In this document: piece after piece, positions 9,066 through 18,377 of the stretch | Position numbering within the stretch: the stretch's first letter is position 1 | Layout: each line of letters begins with the position of its first letter | Assembly: GCA_020160935.1 (NCBI GenBank) | Contig: JAIUPL010000009.1 | Span: 62,001 to 126,000, forward strand | Length of the DNA: 64,000 nucleotides | Source of the DNA: Bacteroidota bacterium | GTDB lineage: Bacteria; Bacteroidota; Bacteroidia; Chitinophagales; Saprospiraceae | Reading direction: 5' to 3' | Translations under genes and position numbers: made by a program | The notes under the pieces: generated by a model | The model's database searches: none | What the model was told of the DNA's origin: nothing | What the model saw: only the letters and a program-made list of their open reading frames with translations

Positions 9066-9692
9066 TTATTTTCCAAAAATCCCTCCCAGAATGCTGCCGA
9101 TCATATCGCTGCCCTGGCTGGGTTGTTGTTGCTGTTGTTGGCCGCCGCCGAGCACGCCGCCCAGCACCGAACCGATCAGGTCGCCCATGCCGCCTTGTTG
9201 CGACGCATTTTGAGCCGAACCCATCAGGATGCCTGCCAGGCTGCCGAGGTCGAGGCCGCCCGAGTTGCGGGCTTTACCCAGTACGCTCATCACGATAGGC
9301 GCCAGAATCGGCATCAGTTTCATCACCTGGCCCATGCTGAGGCCGGAAGACTGGCTGATTTGTTGTGCAGCATTCTCCTGCTGGTCGCCAAGAATATGGC
9401 CCAGAATACCTGCGCCGTTGGTTGCATTGCCGGATTGGCCACCCTGGATCATTCCGCCGACCATGCCCAGCAAGTCATCCATCATGCTACCATCGTGGTC
9501 GCGATCGAGGGCGTTGCCCAAAGCGGACAGGCCGCTATCGGTGCTTGCGTTATTAGCAAGGCCTCCAAGCAGGGTAGCAAAAATGCCATTGGCTGCGCTG
9601 GCGGTCTGTTGGGGTTCTGCGCCGATGTGGCTGCTGATTTGAGACAGCATGTCGTCGGACAATTGGCCTTGTAAAACTTGCATTAAATCCAT
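9066..9692 (-). CDS. DUF937 (YidB-like) protein
   Basis: A 208-residue protein of the DUF937 family, function unknown. It opens with MDLMQVLQGQLSDDMLSQIS and continues with the family's pattern of helical segments and glycine-rich turns (TLLGGLANNAS, GMVGGMIQGGQ, ILGHILG). The C-terminal third is low complexity with repeated GSxLGGxLGG units and a run of six glutamines. There is no signal peptide or membrane segment. The stop lies a few bases from the end of the family A hairpin. The glutamine and glycine runs are typical of the family, and no specific role can be assigned. Confidence 0.85.
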   Translation of the reverse strand: MDLMQVLQGQLSDDMLSQISSHIGAEPQQTASAANGIFATLLGGLANNASTDSGLSALGNALDRDHDGSMMDDLLGMVGGMIQGGQSGNATNGAGILGHILGDQQENAAQQISQSSGLSMGQVMKLMPILAPIVMSVLGKARNSGGLDLGSLAGILMGSAQNASQQGGMGDLIGSVLGGVLGGGQQQQQQPSQGSDMIGSILGGIFGK

Positions 9693-9937
9693 AATTCTGA
9701 GTTCTCTAAAGTGATTGGAAAAGTGAAATCTGCCTGATGGCGCATTCTATACGAAACAAGCCATAAAAGTAACAGGACTTTCCGGGCTGGATTGTTCAAA
9801 ACGGCATAAAATTGGATCATCCGGCAAATAATTTTTGAAGTCATCCTGTAATTTTCAGAAAAGCCGCAATTTTACGCGGTTCGCCATCCAATGAATTGAC
9901 CCGATTCGGCGTTCCACCTGAAGTCCGACCATCCAAT

Positions 9938-10525
9938 ATGAACTATCGCGCTGCAAAAAAATACATCCTGGATCGACTCCGAACAGAGCTGTCGGTTCAT
10001 TTGTATTATCATGGCCTGCATCATACCGTCGATGTTTTGAAAATGGCCACCCAAATTGCGCTCGAAGAAGGCGTGCGCGGCCGCGATCTCATGCTGGTCA
10101 AAACGGCTGCCTTGTACCACGATTGCGGTTTTGTAAAAAACAAACATGCCGGCCACGAGGCCGAAGGGTGTATCATCGTGCGGGAGCAATTGCCCCAACT
10201 AGGCTATACCGATGCCGATATTGAAAAAATATGCGGTATGATTATGGCCACAAAAATTCCTCAAACTCCCCAAAATTTGCTGGAAGAAATCATCTGCGAT
10301 GCAGACCTCGATTACCTCGGGCGCCCCGATTTTTATCCCATCGGCAACACCTTGTACAAGGAAATGCAGAGTTACCACCTCATCGGCGACGAAATTGCCT
10401 GGAACAAACTCCAGGTCAGTTTCCTTTCCGCCCATCGTTTTTATACCCGCACCAACAAAATACTTCGCGACCCGGTGAAGCAACAGTATTTGAAGCAGTT
10501 GCAGTTGGTGGTGGAAGCGTATTGA
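9938..10525 (+). CDS. HD-domain phosphohydrolase
   Basis: A 195-residue cytoplasmic HD-domain protein. The metal-binding pattern is visible as H-HH (YHGLHHTVDV), the HD dyad (LYHDCGF), a following His pair (NKHAGHEAEG) and a late Asp (CDADLDYLGR). Such enzymes hydrolyse phosphate esters or cyclic nucleotides; the substrate here is unknown. The ATG at 9938 was preferred over 9896 because MNYRAAKKYILDRLRTEL starts the homologous helix. The gene runs to a family A hairpin that separates it from the convergent large peptidase. The upstream 240 bp holds no other gene and no exact -7 box. Confidence 0.85.
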   Translation: MNYRAAKKYILDRLRTELSVHLYYHGLHHTVDVLKMATQIALEEGVRGRDLMLVKTAALYHDCGFVKNKHAGHEAEGCIIVREQLPQLGYTDADIEKICGMIMATKIPQTPQNLLEEIICDADLDYLGRPDFYPIGNTLYKEMQSYHLIGDEIAWNKLQVSFLSAHRFYTRTNKILRDPVKQQYLKQLQLVVEAY

Positions 10526-10660
10526 AGTCCTGAGTCGACAGTCCTGAGTCCTGAGTCCGTAGCGTACACCTGAATACTTTTGGCATTCATTGATAAGAGG
10601 CTAAAAGTATTCAGGTGTACGCTACGGACTCAGGACTCAGGACTGTCGACTCAGGACTTA
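10525..10660. repeat. Family A long inverted repeat (copy 3, near-perfect arms)
   Basis: The two arms are about 58 nt and differ at one position; they include AGTCGACAGTCC units and the core GTAGCGTACACC. The core differs from the usual GTAGAGTACACC, and the change is exactly mirrored (GGTGTACGCTAC) in the other arm. The inner stem holds TACTTTTGGCATT. It lies between the convergent HD and peptidase genes. Confidence 0.94.
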
Positions 10661-10667
10661 CTCCAGT

Positions 10668-13600
10668 CTACCAGCCCGGTACCAGATTAAACCCGAACGT
10701 CCACCTCCGGTTTTCGGCGGGCACCGAAAGCGGCAGTGCGAAGTACGGCTCCAGCACGAGGTAATTGAACACATTTACCCGCAGTGACACGCCGGTGGAA
10801 TACACAGGTTTGCGCACAACGTGGTCTTTGCCATCCAGCGGATTAGGATCTTCTTTCTGGAAATCGGTTTTATCAAAGAAACTCAAGCCTGCATCGAAAA
10901 AGAGGTTGAGGTCGGTAATCAGAAAACCCGATTTGATGAGCGACAGGCGGCGTGGCCCGGTGAACGGCAGGCGCACCTCGAAGTTACCCACAGCGATTTT
11001 GCTGCCAAACACCTGATCCACCAGTTCGGGCGCATCCTCGGTGAGTACCGAACGGGTATAGCCGTGCATAAAATTGGCCTGGCCAACAAACAAGGGATAC
11101 AGATCGGAAGAATTTCCGCCAAAACGCCCGTAAGCCATGCCGCGCAGCGCAAAAGTGACTGGTTTTACATAAAAATACCGGCGCCCGTCGAGCAGCAGGG
11201 TAGAAAATTTGAAATCCCCGAAATACTGCTCTACCCCAAGCCTGTAACGCCAGCCTTGCAGTGGCGCCGTGAGGCCGAAGTAGGAGTTGTCGCCCACGAG
11301 CGCAGCACTCAGGTTTTGCAGCGCCAGGCCGGGCTGTTTCGGGTCCTTGGTACGCTCGGCAAAACGCGCAAAACCATTCGCATCATAGAAGGTGGAATAA
11401 CGCGTCGTACGGGAATTGTAAAACTCCAGCGCACCACCCAGTTCCACACGTTTGGTTACGGAAAAGGGGTAAAACACCAGGCCGCCTACGCGGTCGACAA
11501 ACAGGCGATTGATGCCGATGGCTTCTTCCAGGAATGTCTGCGGTACACCGTTTACAGTACGTTCCACGTATTGCAAAGTGTTGTATTCCAGCGAACTGTA
11601 CGGGATATGGGAAAAGTTGAAGCCCCAGCCGATGCGTTTCTTGTTATTGATATAGGAAACCTGGCCCGCAGCATCCACAATTTCTCCGTTCAGTGCCAGG
11701 CCTGCATACAACTGGTTGTTGTCGAGCATGTCGCCGAACAGCAGATCGACGCCACCAGCGAGCCCGGCTGTGGTTCCGAAACTGGTATTGCCGGTATTCA
11801 CGCCTGCGCCGGTGCTACCACCTGCGTACTCCAGGGTGAAATTCGGTTTGTACTTCTGCTCTCCGCTGATGGGCAGGCTTGCCATGGCTTTCATATTTTC
11901 ATCCATCAGGCGCAGGTTGGTGTTGATGATGTCGCGTTTGCCGGGTTTGAAAGGCGGCAGGGCGGCAGGCGCCATATCTACCGCATAGACATCCACTTCT
12001 TTGGGCGTAAAATCCTCTTCCCTCGCCTGATGAATCACGTACGTGCGTTTGTTGTAGTACGTGTACAGGATGCGGTCGCGGTTTTCGGAAATACTGATGG
12101 CCGGTGCATACGGAGTTACGCCTGTAATGCCCGTTTGCAGATCGGTCAGTTGAAACACCTTTTTGGTCGTCACATCGTATTTATACAGGTTGCGGAAACC
12201 ATCGCGGTTGCTGAGGAAATACAGGTTGCCCGCTTTGTCGAATTGCGGATTCATGTTGTCGGCGCCGGTGAACACATCGATAGGCGTGGAACTACCAGTG
12301 GCTACATCCAGCAGTGCCAGGTTCATCGCCCAGGCGCCATTGGTGCGGCCGCGCTGGAGGCTCAAGGCATCGGTGGAATAGGCAATTTGGGTACCGTCGG
12401 GGCTCCATGCGGGCAAAATTTCTGCTGCCCGGTCGTTGGTCAGCCGCTGCACCTTGCGGGTTTTCAGGTGGTACAAAAACAGGTCGGTTTGGCCGTTTAC
12501 CAGGCCAGTCACCACAATGGTTTTTCCATCGGGGCTCCAGGCGGCATTGCTGAAAGAAGGAACACCGGGAATGAAGATTTTTTCCAGGGTTTTATTGCGT
12601 TCTACGTCCTTGATAATCAACACGCTGCGGCCTTTTTCATAGGCGTCAAAAGCAAAACGTTTGCTATCGGGCGACCAGGTACCCGAACTTTCAATGCCGT
12701 TCAACTGATCGAGGTGGCCATCGGTGGAGGTGCTGGCAATTTTTTTCAGGATTTTCCCCGATTTGGCGTCGGCCATCAACAGATCGGTGGTAAACAGGTT
12801 TTTTTCCGACAGAAAAACCACGTATTTGCCGTTGGGGCTCAATACGGGCCCTACGTTCATTTCACCTGCATTATCGTCGTCGAGCAGGGTTTTCCCGGGC
12901 AGTTTTTCCTTTTTACCCGGCGTTACCCACTGTCCGTAGTAATTTTTGAGGGTGCCGCGCCAGGCTTCCGACAAAGAATCGACCGTAGTGCCCAGTGTCA
13001 TTTTTACAGCCGTTTTCAAGCCGTGTTTGGCCGTATTCATAAACAGCGGCTGGATGGTTTCGTCGCCATACACCCCGGTGATGTATGCCCAAAATGACTG
13101 CCCCCAGCGGTACGGGAAATACTTGTATCCATCGAGGTCTTTGATGCGTGGCAACTCGTCGTTCAGCGCCGCATCGCGCATCCACAGCGCCGTTTGTGCG
13201 TCTATTCGCCCTACCGACATATATTCGGCCAGCCCTTCCACCATCCAGAGGGGCAGGTTGGCAAAATTTTGTATGTTGGTGGAGTCGCCTTGCAGGATCA
13301 TGTGGTACTGGAAGGCGTGCACCAGTTCGTGGCCCAGCACGTGGTGGGTTTGCTGGTTGGTGGCTGCCACCGGGAATATCACGCGGTTACGCAGGGCTTC
13401 GGTGACACCGCCTGTGCCGACGTTGATATCGCCCTGGATCACATTGGTTTGCTGAAATCCGGCGTGGTCGTTGTATACAATCATCGGGTTGCGCTCGCTA
13501 AAGGTGTCGCGTAGCACGGCCTGGTGCATGGCGTACCATAATTCGGCTGCCTGCGACAACTCTTGCGTCTTGTCGGGGTTATTCAAATACTGGTAAATTT

Positions 13601-13733
13601 TGAAGTGCGGCGTTTCCACCACTTTGAAATCCTGTTGCTGGTAAACGGGCTTGTTGCGCCCGAAGTATTGCGCCGAGACTGGTCGGGCAAAACAAAGCGT
13701 CAGCAAAAACAGGCTGAACAATATGCGTTTCAT
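10668..13733 (-). CDS. Three-part exported protein: zinc peptidase (MA-like) + TolB/WD40-like propeller + outer-membrane barrel
   Basis: A 1021-residue protein starting at 13733 with a signal peptide (MKRILFSLFLLTLCFARPVSAQ). Residues about 25-280 form a gluzincin-like peptidase with HELVHAFQYH (HExxH) and a downstream Glu in WMVEGLAEY. Residues about 290-620 hold TolB/PD40-type blades with the recurring pattern WSPDGKxI / WSPDGTQI / SPNGKYVVF. Residues about 650-1021 look like a surface-antigen (BamA/Omp85-type) barrel, with alternating hydrophobic strands and an aromatic end (WTFGFNLVPGW). It would sit in the outer membrane with its propeller and peptidase on one side. Similar fusions occur in Bacteroidota but have no defined role. 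It is convergent with the HD gene. Confidence 0.82.
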   Translation of the reverse strand: MKRILFSLFLLTLCFARPVSAQYFGRNKPVYQQQDFKVVETPHFKIYQYLNNPDKTQELSQAAELWYAMHQAVLRDTFSERNPMIVYNDHAGFQQTNVIQGDINVGTGGVTEALRNRVIFPVAATNQQTHHVLGHELVHAFQYHMILQGDSTNIQNFANLPLWMVEGLAEYMSVGRIDAQTALWMRDAALNDELPRIKDLDGYKYFPYRWGQSFWAYITGVYGDETIQPLFMNTAKHGLKTAVKMTLGTTVDSLSEAWRGTLKNYYGQWVTPGKKEKLPGKTLLDDDNAGEMNVGPVLSPNGKYVVFLSEKNLFTTDLLMADAKSGKILKKIASTSTDGHLDQLNGIESSGTWSPDSKRFAFDAYEKGRSVLIIKDVERNKTLEKIFIPGVPSFSNAAWSPDGKTIVVTGLVNGQTDLFLYHLKTRKVQRLTNDRAAEILPAWSPDGTQIAYSTDALSLQRGRTNGAWAMNLALLDVATGSSTPIDVFTGADNMNPQFDKAGNLYFLSNRDGFRNLYKYDVTTKKVFQLTDLQTGITGVTPYAPAISISENRDRILYTYYNKRTYVIHQAREEDFTPKEVDVYAVDMAPAALPPFKPGKRDIINTNLRLMDENMKAMASLPISGEQKYKPNFTLEYAGGSTGAGVNTGNTSFGTTAGLAGGVDLLFGDMLDNNQLYAGLALNGEIVDAAGQVSYINNKKRIGWGFNFSHIPYSSLEYNTLQYVERTVNGVPQTFLEEAIGINRLFVDRVGGLVFYPFSVTKRVELGGALEFYNSRTTRYSTFYDANGFARFAERTKDPKQPGLALQNLSAALVGDNSYFGLTAPLQGWRYRLGVEQYFGDFKFSTLLLDGRRYFYVKPVTFALRGMAYGRFGGNSSDLYPLFVGQANFMHGYTRSVLTEDAPELVDQVFGSKIAVGNFEVRLPFTGPRRLSLIKSGFLITDLNLFFDAGLSFFDKTDFQKEDPNPLDGKDHVVRKPVYSTGVSLRVNVFNYLVLEPYFALPLSVPAENRRWTFGFNLVPGW

Positions 13734-13854
13734 GGATATGAATTTTGGATGAATTTGAGAAAAGGGACTTCTAATCATATGTTACGATATGATACCTTTT
13801 AACAGATTTTCCTTCTAAAATTTTTTTTAAAATTTGTTATAAACAGGTTAAAAA

Positions 13855-13997
13855 AGTCCTGAGTCGTAAGTCCTGAGTCCTGAGTCTGTAGAGTACACAT
13901 TATTACTCCCGGCACCTCAACAAGTAAACGCCAAACTTAACAACGTGTACTCTACGGACTTAGGACTTACGACTCAGGACTCAGGACTTACGACTCT
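13855..13997. repeat. Family A long inverted repeat (copy 4, divergent context)
   Basis: The arms are AGTCCTG/AGTCGTA heptamers and the core is GTAGAGTACAC. The loop holds TTACTCCCGGCACC on one side and the reverse complement of TTAAGTTTGGCG on the other. It lies between divergent genes, and its right arm ends directly before the ATG at 13999. It can be read in frame as a spurious N-terminal extension of that gene. Confidence 0.92.
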
Positions 13998-13998
13998 T

Positions 13999-14754
13999 AT
14001 GTTAAGACATCTCTGGATAGGTTGTTGTGCCGTAGCCATGCTACTCCAAACGCTGGTGTTGCTGGGCAAGCCCTGGGAAGCGCAGGGTTGGCGTGCAGGG
14101 TTCCTGTTTGGCGCTACGATATGCGGCTATCTGTTTTTCCGGCGCGAACCCTGGCAGCGAATACTGGCCTGGGTGGCAGGTCTGGGCGCCCTGGTGTGCT
14201 TGTGGCGTTTACCCCAATACACCCTGATATTGATGGTGGCGCCTGCTGCCATTTGGGTATTGTATTATTTTGCGGGCCACTGGAGTTTGCGGCGAAAGCG
14301 CTTGCTCAAACCCGTTTCCATCGCTTTTGTGTGGGCCTGGATGACCGTTTTGCTGCCCCTGCCGCCTTCCGAATGGTGGCAGGCGATGTTGATTTTTGCA
14401 GGCAGGGCAATTTTTATTTTCGCATTGGCACTGGCGTACGACCTGACGGACCTGCAGTACGACCAGCGGTTTCAATTGCCTACATTGGTACGGCATTTGG
14501 GAGCAAAAAAAACTTTTTACTGGATCAACTGCGCCATCTTGGCAGCAGCGCTCGTATGTATGCTCAACTTTTTTTGTGAAATTTATGATGCCTGGGCAAT
14601 GTGCGCGCTGATTGTCAGTTTAGGATGCAGTGCAGGGGCGCTCCACATCATAGAATCAAAGTTGAAACAGCCCTGGCTACAAAAATTCTGGATCGATGGC
14701 CTGATGATTTTTCAGTTTCTGTGTGTGTGGCTGGCGAGTATTTTGAGTGATTGA
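13999..14754 (+). CDS. UbiA-like multi-pass membrane protein
   Basis: A 251-residue protein with about 8 hydrophobic segments and no signal peptide. The segment LALAYDLTDLQYDQRFQLPTLVRHLG resembles the second Asp-rich motif of the UbiA prenyltransferase superfamily, where an aspartate pair is followed by a TLxxxLG segment; the first Asp-rich motif is not evident, so this is a remote or degenerate member. Such proteins transfer prenyl chains within the membrane; no acceptor can be named. The reading from 13945 (GTG) would add 18 residues translated from the hairpin arm and is rejected in favour of the ATG at 13999. The hairpin occupies the whole 5' flank, so its promoter is unclear. Confidence 0.65.
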   Translation: MLRHLWIGCCAVAMLLQTLVLLGKPWEAQGWRAGFLFGATICGYLFFRREPWQRILAWVAGLGALVCLWRLPQYTLILMVAPAAIWVLYYFAGHWSLRRKRLLKPVSIAFVWAWMTVLLPLPPSEWWQAMLIFAGRAIFIFALALAYDLTDLQYDQRFQLPTLVRHLGAKKTFYWINCAILAAALVCMLNFFCEIYDAWAMCALIVSLGCSAGALHIIESKLKQPWLQKFWIDGLMIFQFLCVWLASILSD

Positions 14755-14896
14755 GACACTTTTGTAACCATTACACAATCAATGACTTACAAAATAATTT
14801 GAGCAGCATTCTTCTTTCTTTTACTCATATTTGAACCGTCGTGTAGCCGACGTGTTTTGCATAAAAATATCCAATTCAGGCACGTTTCAAGAATTT

Positions 14897-14929
14897 TTGT
14901 GTGCGGAACAGATAGAAAGCCTATTTTTG
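14897..14929 (+). promoter_or_regulatory. Candidate Bacteroidota promoter for the 14947 gene
   Basis: TTG at 14897-14899 and TATTTTTG (TAnnTTTG) at 14922-14929, spacer 22 nt. The box ends 17 nt before the ATG. This matches the phylum's -33/-7 pattern, but the spacer is at the long end. Confidence 0.45.
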
Positions 14930-14946
14930 AAACCAAATTATATCCC

Positions 14947-15720
14947 ATGGTACGTTTTTTCTTTTGTCTGCTTTTCATTTCGCTTGTGGCGGCCGAAGGG
15001 GCGTCGCAAACCGGATTCAAACCGCCGGTTACCGGTGTAGGGATACTCTACAACACCGAGACGACCATCAACATGAAACTCGTGACCCACCGGAGTTTCG
15101 GTATCGGTATGGAATTCGGGCGATTGATAACGTACGATAAAACGAAATACTACCATATCGGGATTGGAGAAATCAAGCACCCGAAAGAATACCGCCAAAG
15201 CGCCGACCCTTCCGTCAGCCGTTCGTTTCGGCCCTATGTTTTTGGCAAACAAAACAACCTGCTGGTTATCCGCGGCGGCTGGGGTGCCAAGCGGTATTTC
15301 TCCGAAAAAGCGAAGCAAAAAGGCGTGGCTGTGGGGATGAGTTACAGTTTCGGTCCTTCGCTGGGCTTGCTCAAACCGTATTACCTCGCTTTGCGGTACA
15401 CGGCCGACGGGTCGGGCAACAGCCGCATTTTGCACGAAAAGTATTCGGAAGAAAACGCTGCCGTGTTCCTCGATAATACCCGCATACTCGGCGCTTCACC
15501 GTTTACCCGCGGGCTGGGCCAACTGGGTTTTCGTCCCGGCGCGAATGCTTCCATTGCCTTGCACCTCGACTGGGGTGCATTCGATGATTTTGTAAAAGCG
15601 CTCGAAATTGGCCTCATGGCCGATGCTTTTGCCCAAAAAGTACCCATTCTGGTGTCGTCACAAAATGACCGACTGTTCTTCAACTTCTTCCTAAATTTGC
15701 AGCTCGGAAAACGAAAATAA
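14947..15720 (+). CDS. Exported beta-barrel-like protein of unknown function
   Basis: A 257-residue protein. The ATG at 14947 starts a signal peptide (MVRFFFCLLFISLVAAEGASQ); the longer reading adds 30 residues ahead of it. The mature part is rich in alternating hydrophobic/aromatic strands (GIGMEFGRLITYD, YYHIGIGEI, GVAVGMSYSFGPSLGLL, ALEIGLMADAFAQ) and ends FFNFFLNLQLGKRK, which suggests a small outer-membrane barrel. No catalytic motif is seen. It lies 39 bp upstream of lipA on the same strand, and a shared transcript with lipA is possible. I do not recognise a named family. Confidence 0.65.
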   Translation: MVRFFFCLLFISLVAAEGASQTGFKPPVTGVGILYNTETTINMKLVTHRSFGIGMEFGRLITYDKTKYYHIGIGEIKHPKEYRQSADPSVSRSFRPYVFGKQNNLLVIRGGWGAKRYFSEKAKQKGVAVGMSYSFGPSLGLLKPYYLALRYTADGSGNSRILHEKYSEENAAVFLDNTRILGASPFTRGLGQLGFRPGANASIALHLDWGAFDDFVKALEIGLMADAFAQKVPILVSSQNDRLFFNFFLNLQLGKRK

Positions 15721-15759
15721 GGGTTCGTTGTTTACCCTTCTACATTGCTGCAAACGAAC

Positions 15760-16644
15760 ATGCTGGAATTACCGATTGTCGAGAATAATACCACGCCTTC
15801 AGGCCGCCCGAAACGCCCTGAATGGCTGAAAGTCCGCCTTCCCATGGGCGAAAACTACCGCAATGTGCGGAGTATTGTAGACGAATTCAAGCTGCACACG
15901 ATCTGTCAGAGTGGAAGTTGTCCGAACATGGGCGAATGCTGGGGTGCAGGCACAGCCACGTTCATGATTCTCGGCAATGTGTGTACACGTTCCTGCTCTT
16001 TTTGTGCTGTAAAAACAGGCCGCCCTACAGAATACGACGAAGATGAACCCCGCCGCGTGGCTGAAGCCATCTGGCTGATGAAAGTCAAACATGCGGTAAT
16101 TACCTCTGTCAACCGCGATGAACTCAAGGATCGCGGCGCCGAAATATGGTACCAGACCGTACGCGCGGTGAAAGAACGCAGTCCGGAAACCACGATCGAA
16201 ACACTCATTCCCGATGTGAAATCCAACTGGGAAGCCCTGGAACGCATGGTGGCCGGCGGACAGGAAGTTGTGAGCCACAACATGGAAACCGTAGCACGCC
16301 TCTACCGCAAAATTCGCCCGCAAGCGAAATATGAACGCAGCCTGGAACAAATACGCCGCACCAGAGAACTCGGCAAACGCACCAAAACCGGTATCATGGT
16401 CGGCCTGGGCGAAACGCGCGAAGAAGTATTTGAAGCCATGGATCACCTGGTAGAAAACGGTTGCGATATCCTCACCCTCGGGCAATACCTGCAACCCACC
16501 AAAATGCACGTGGAAGTGGCTGAATACGTACACCCCGATTTGTTTGCCGAATACCGCGAAGTAGGTCTGCAAAAAGGCTTGCTGTATGTGGAAAGCGGCC
16601 CACTGGTACGCTCGTCCTACCACGCAGAGCGGCATGTTTTCTGA
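15760..16644 (+). CDS. lipA: Lipoyl synthase
   Basis: A radical SAM enzyme that inserts two sulfurs into octanoyl groups on E2/GcvH proteins to form lipoyl cofactor. The auxiliary cluster motif [12 protein letters not shown] (about residues 47-58) and the radical SAM CxxxCxxC motif (CTRSCSFC) are both intact, and the C-terminal RSSY/H segment ([10 protein letters not shown]) carries the conserved Ser cluster ligand. The start was set at the ATG 15760 (MLELPIVEN) rather than TTG 15745; 294 residues is normal. Its last 11 bases overlap the next gene. No lipB is adjacent. Confidence 0.97.
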   Translation: MLELPIVENNTTPSGRPKRPEWLKVRLPMGENYRNVRSIVDEFKLHTICQSGSCPNMGECWGAGTATFMILGNVCTRSCSFCAVKTGRPTEYDEDEPRRVAEAIWLMKVKHAVITSVNRDELKDRGAEIWYQTVRAVKERSPETTIETLIPDVKSNWEALERMVAGGQEVVSHNMETVARLYRKIRPQAKYERSLEQIRRTRELGKRTKTGIMVGLGETREEVFEAMDHLVENGCDILTLGQYLQPTKMHVEVAEYVHPDLFAEYREVGLQKGLLYVESGPLVRSSYHAERHVF

Positions 16645-17464
16645 TTGGCCAACACCTTCCGATGGCGCCCGGCTGGCAGAAATGCTGGAAGCGGCTTTTC
16701 GCCGATTCAATACGCCGGATTTTATTGCCGATGATCCCATTTCCTTGCCGCATGGCTTTAGCAGGTCGCAGGATCGTGAAATTGTCGGTTTTTGGGCAGC
16801 CACACTGGCCTGGGGCCAGCGCAAAACCATTATTCAAAGCACCCGGCGGCTGGTGGAATTGATGGATGGCGCACCCCATGATTTTATTTTGCACCACACC
16901 GAGCAGGATCGCGCCCGTTTTCTGGATTTCAAACACCGCACCTTTCAGGCCACAGACACGCTGTGGTTTCTGGAGTTTTTTCAGCAGTATTATCGTAAAA
17001 ATAATTCCCTGGAAACGGCATTTGCCCGACACCTGCAGCCCGGCGATGTCAGTACCGAACGGGCGCTGGCAGGCTTTCACCATGACTTTTTCGACCATCC
17101 GGATGCGCCCGATCGCACACGCAAACACGTGGCCACACCTGAACGGGGCTCTACCTGTAAACGCCTCAATATGTTTTTGCGCTGGATGGTGCGACAGGAT
17201 GCCGCAGGCGTTGATTTTGGACTGTGGAAACAAATTCAAACTTCGCAATTGCTCATTCCGCTCGATGTGCATGTGGAACGCGTCGCGCGCCGCCTCGGGC
17301 TACTGCAACGCCCTCAGACAGACTGGAAAGCAGTGCTGGAACTCACTGAAAACCTGAGGGCATTCGACCCTGGTGACCCTGTAAAATACGACTATGCGCT
17401 GTTCGGGATGGGCGTACTGGAGAAGGTATCCGTATCCGGCAAGACAGTATTGGACAAGGGATAA
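16634..17464 (+). CDS. TIGR02757 (DUF2400) family protein
   Basis: A 276-residue protein of the TIGR02757 family, common in Bacteroidota and of unknown biochemical role. The family pattern is visible in [46 protein letters not shown] and [18 protein letters not shown], reminiscent of helix-hairpin-helix DNA glycosylase folds (inference only). The ATG at 16634 overlaps the lipA stop region by 11 nt in another frame, so translation is probably coupled. An earlier reading from 16586 adds 16 residues inside lipA and is unlikely. It converges with the SDR gene across 15 bp without a hairpin. Confidence 0.9.
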   Translation: MFSDWPTPSDGARLAEMLEAAFRRFNTPDFIADDPISLPHGFSRSQDREIVGFWAATLAWGQRKTIIQSTRRLVELMDGAPHDFILHHTEQDRARFLDFKHRTFQATDTLWFLEFFQQYYRKNNSLETAFARHLQPGDVSTERALAGFHHDFFDHPDAPDRTRKHVATPERGSTCKRLNMFLRWMVRQDAAGVDFGLWKQIQTSQLLIPLDVHVERVARRLGLLQRPQTDWKAVLELTENLRAFDPGDPVKYDYALFGMGVLEKVSVSGKTVLDKG

Positions 17465-17479
17465 TGCGGGCAGCCACAC

Positions 17480-18187
17480 TCACAAATCGCCCAACTGCGG
17501 GCGCAAAATCAATTCCTCCACCACGGCTGCCGGCGACAGTCCGTAACATCCCCATACGGCTTTTGCTACATCAGCGGCCTGCATCAGTCGCTCCTCCGGG
17601 AGCGTGACACCGCGCCAGGAATCGGACCATGCTGCGCCCGGCATAATGCTGGTGACTTTGATGCCATGGGGTTTCATCTCTTCGCGCAATACCTTGGAAA
17701 AACCCAACAGGGCAAATTTGGAAATGCTGTAAGAGCCGCCATTCGGATAGGCCATAAAACTGGCGATAGAGCACATATTGAAAATATGTCCTGCCCGATG
17801 CGGCAACATCTGTGGTAGCAGCGCCCGTGTCAGGTGATAGGCGCTGTACAGGTTGGTTTCCAGCAAGGTTTCGAGCGTACCTTCCCGCTCTTCCGACACC
17901 AGTCCGCCAATGTAAATGCCTGCATTGTTGATCAGCACATCGAGCCGGGGCCAGGTGGCGCGTACAAAAGCGGCAAACTCCATCGTTTCCGATTTTTTAC
18001 TCAAATCAGCCTGAAAAGTGTGCAATCGCACATCCGGGTACAAGTCGGACCAGTCGGCCTGCATGGCCTGTAAATCGGCTTCCGTGCGCGCACAAACGCA
18101 CAAATCAAATCCATTGGAAGCGAAAATTTCGGCGAGCGCACGGCCTAGGCCTTTGGTAGCGCCGGTGATGACTGCGGTTGGGTGCAT
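17480..18187 (-). CDS. Short-chain dehydrogenase/reductase
   Basis: A cytoplasmic NAD(P)-dependent SDR of 235 residues. It shows the Rossmann glycine motif ITGATKGLGR (residues 7-16), LINNAGI for the central sheet, the catalytic Ser in CSIAS and the YxxxK pair in YSISK. The true start is 18187 (MHPTAVITG); the longer reading to 18301 adds 38 residues translated from a family B hairpin. The substrate is unknown. The C-terminus (EELILRPQLGDL) fits the classical subgroup close to 3-oxoacyl-ACP reductase-like enzymes. It diverges from the MlaE gene. Confidence 0.9.
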   Translation of the reverse strand: MHPTAVITGATKGLGRALAEIFASNGFDLCVCARTEADLQAMQADWSDLYPDVRLHTFQADLSKKSETMEFAAFVRATWPRLDVLINNAGIYIGGLVSEEREGTLETLLETNLYSAYHLTRALLPQMLPHRAGHIFNMCSIASFMAYPNGGSYSISKFALLGFSKVLREEMKPHGIKVTSIMPGAAWSDSWRGVTLPEERLMQAADVAKAVWGCYGLSPAAVVEELILRPQLGDL

Positions 18188-18189
18188 GG

Positions 18190-18377
18190 GTGGGTTGATG
18201 AGTGTTGATAGGGTTGATGAGGTTGATGGGGTTGATAAGTGTTGATGAGGGTTGATAAGTGTTGATAAAAAACGGCTCGGGATAAGGGAAGGCGTTTCCA
18301 TTCATCGAGTGGCTGAATATCAACCCTCATCAACCCTCATCAACACTTATCAACCTCATCAACCTCATCAACCCTCA
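18190..18377. repeat. Family B inverted repeat (copy 1, core reversed)
   Basis: The arms are 9-10 nt units of the GTTGATGAG/GTTGATAAGT type. The roughly 50-nt core at 18270-18318 has CGGCTCGGGATAAGGGAAG and CATCGAGTGGCTGAAT, the reverse complement of the core in the three other B copies. It lies between divergent genes (SDR and MlaE). Confidence 0.9.

Noticed and set aside
8888-9070. FMN riboswitch upstream of ribE
   Set aside because: The upstream space is filled by a family A hairpin and does not show the conserved FMN-aptamer segments.
10821-13097. Very long reading frame on the opposite strand to the 1021-residue protein
   Set aside because: It has no recognisable domain and lies wholly inside a gene with a signal peptide and three domains; such antisense frames are common with this codon usage. 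The same holds for 2274-3353, 36425-38173, 41624-43324 and 58528-59817.
13945-13998. N-terminal extension of the UbiA-like gene starting at a GTG in the hairpin
   Set aside because: The extra residues are translated repeat arm (Tyr-Ser-Thr-Asp-Leu-Gly type). The same peptide type appears in unrelated genes at 32823 and elsewhere, so it is not homologous protein sequence.
18188-18301. 38-residue extension of the SDR gene
   Set aside because: Translated from a family B hairpin; the Rossmann fold starts at 18187.
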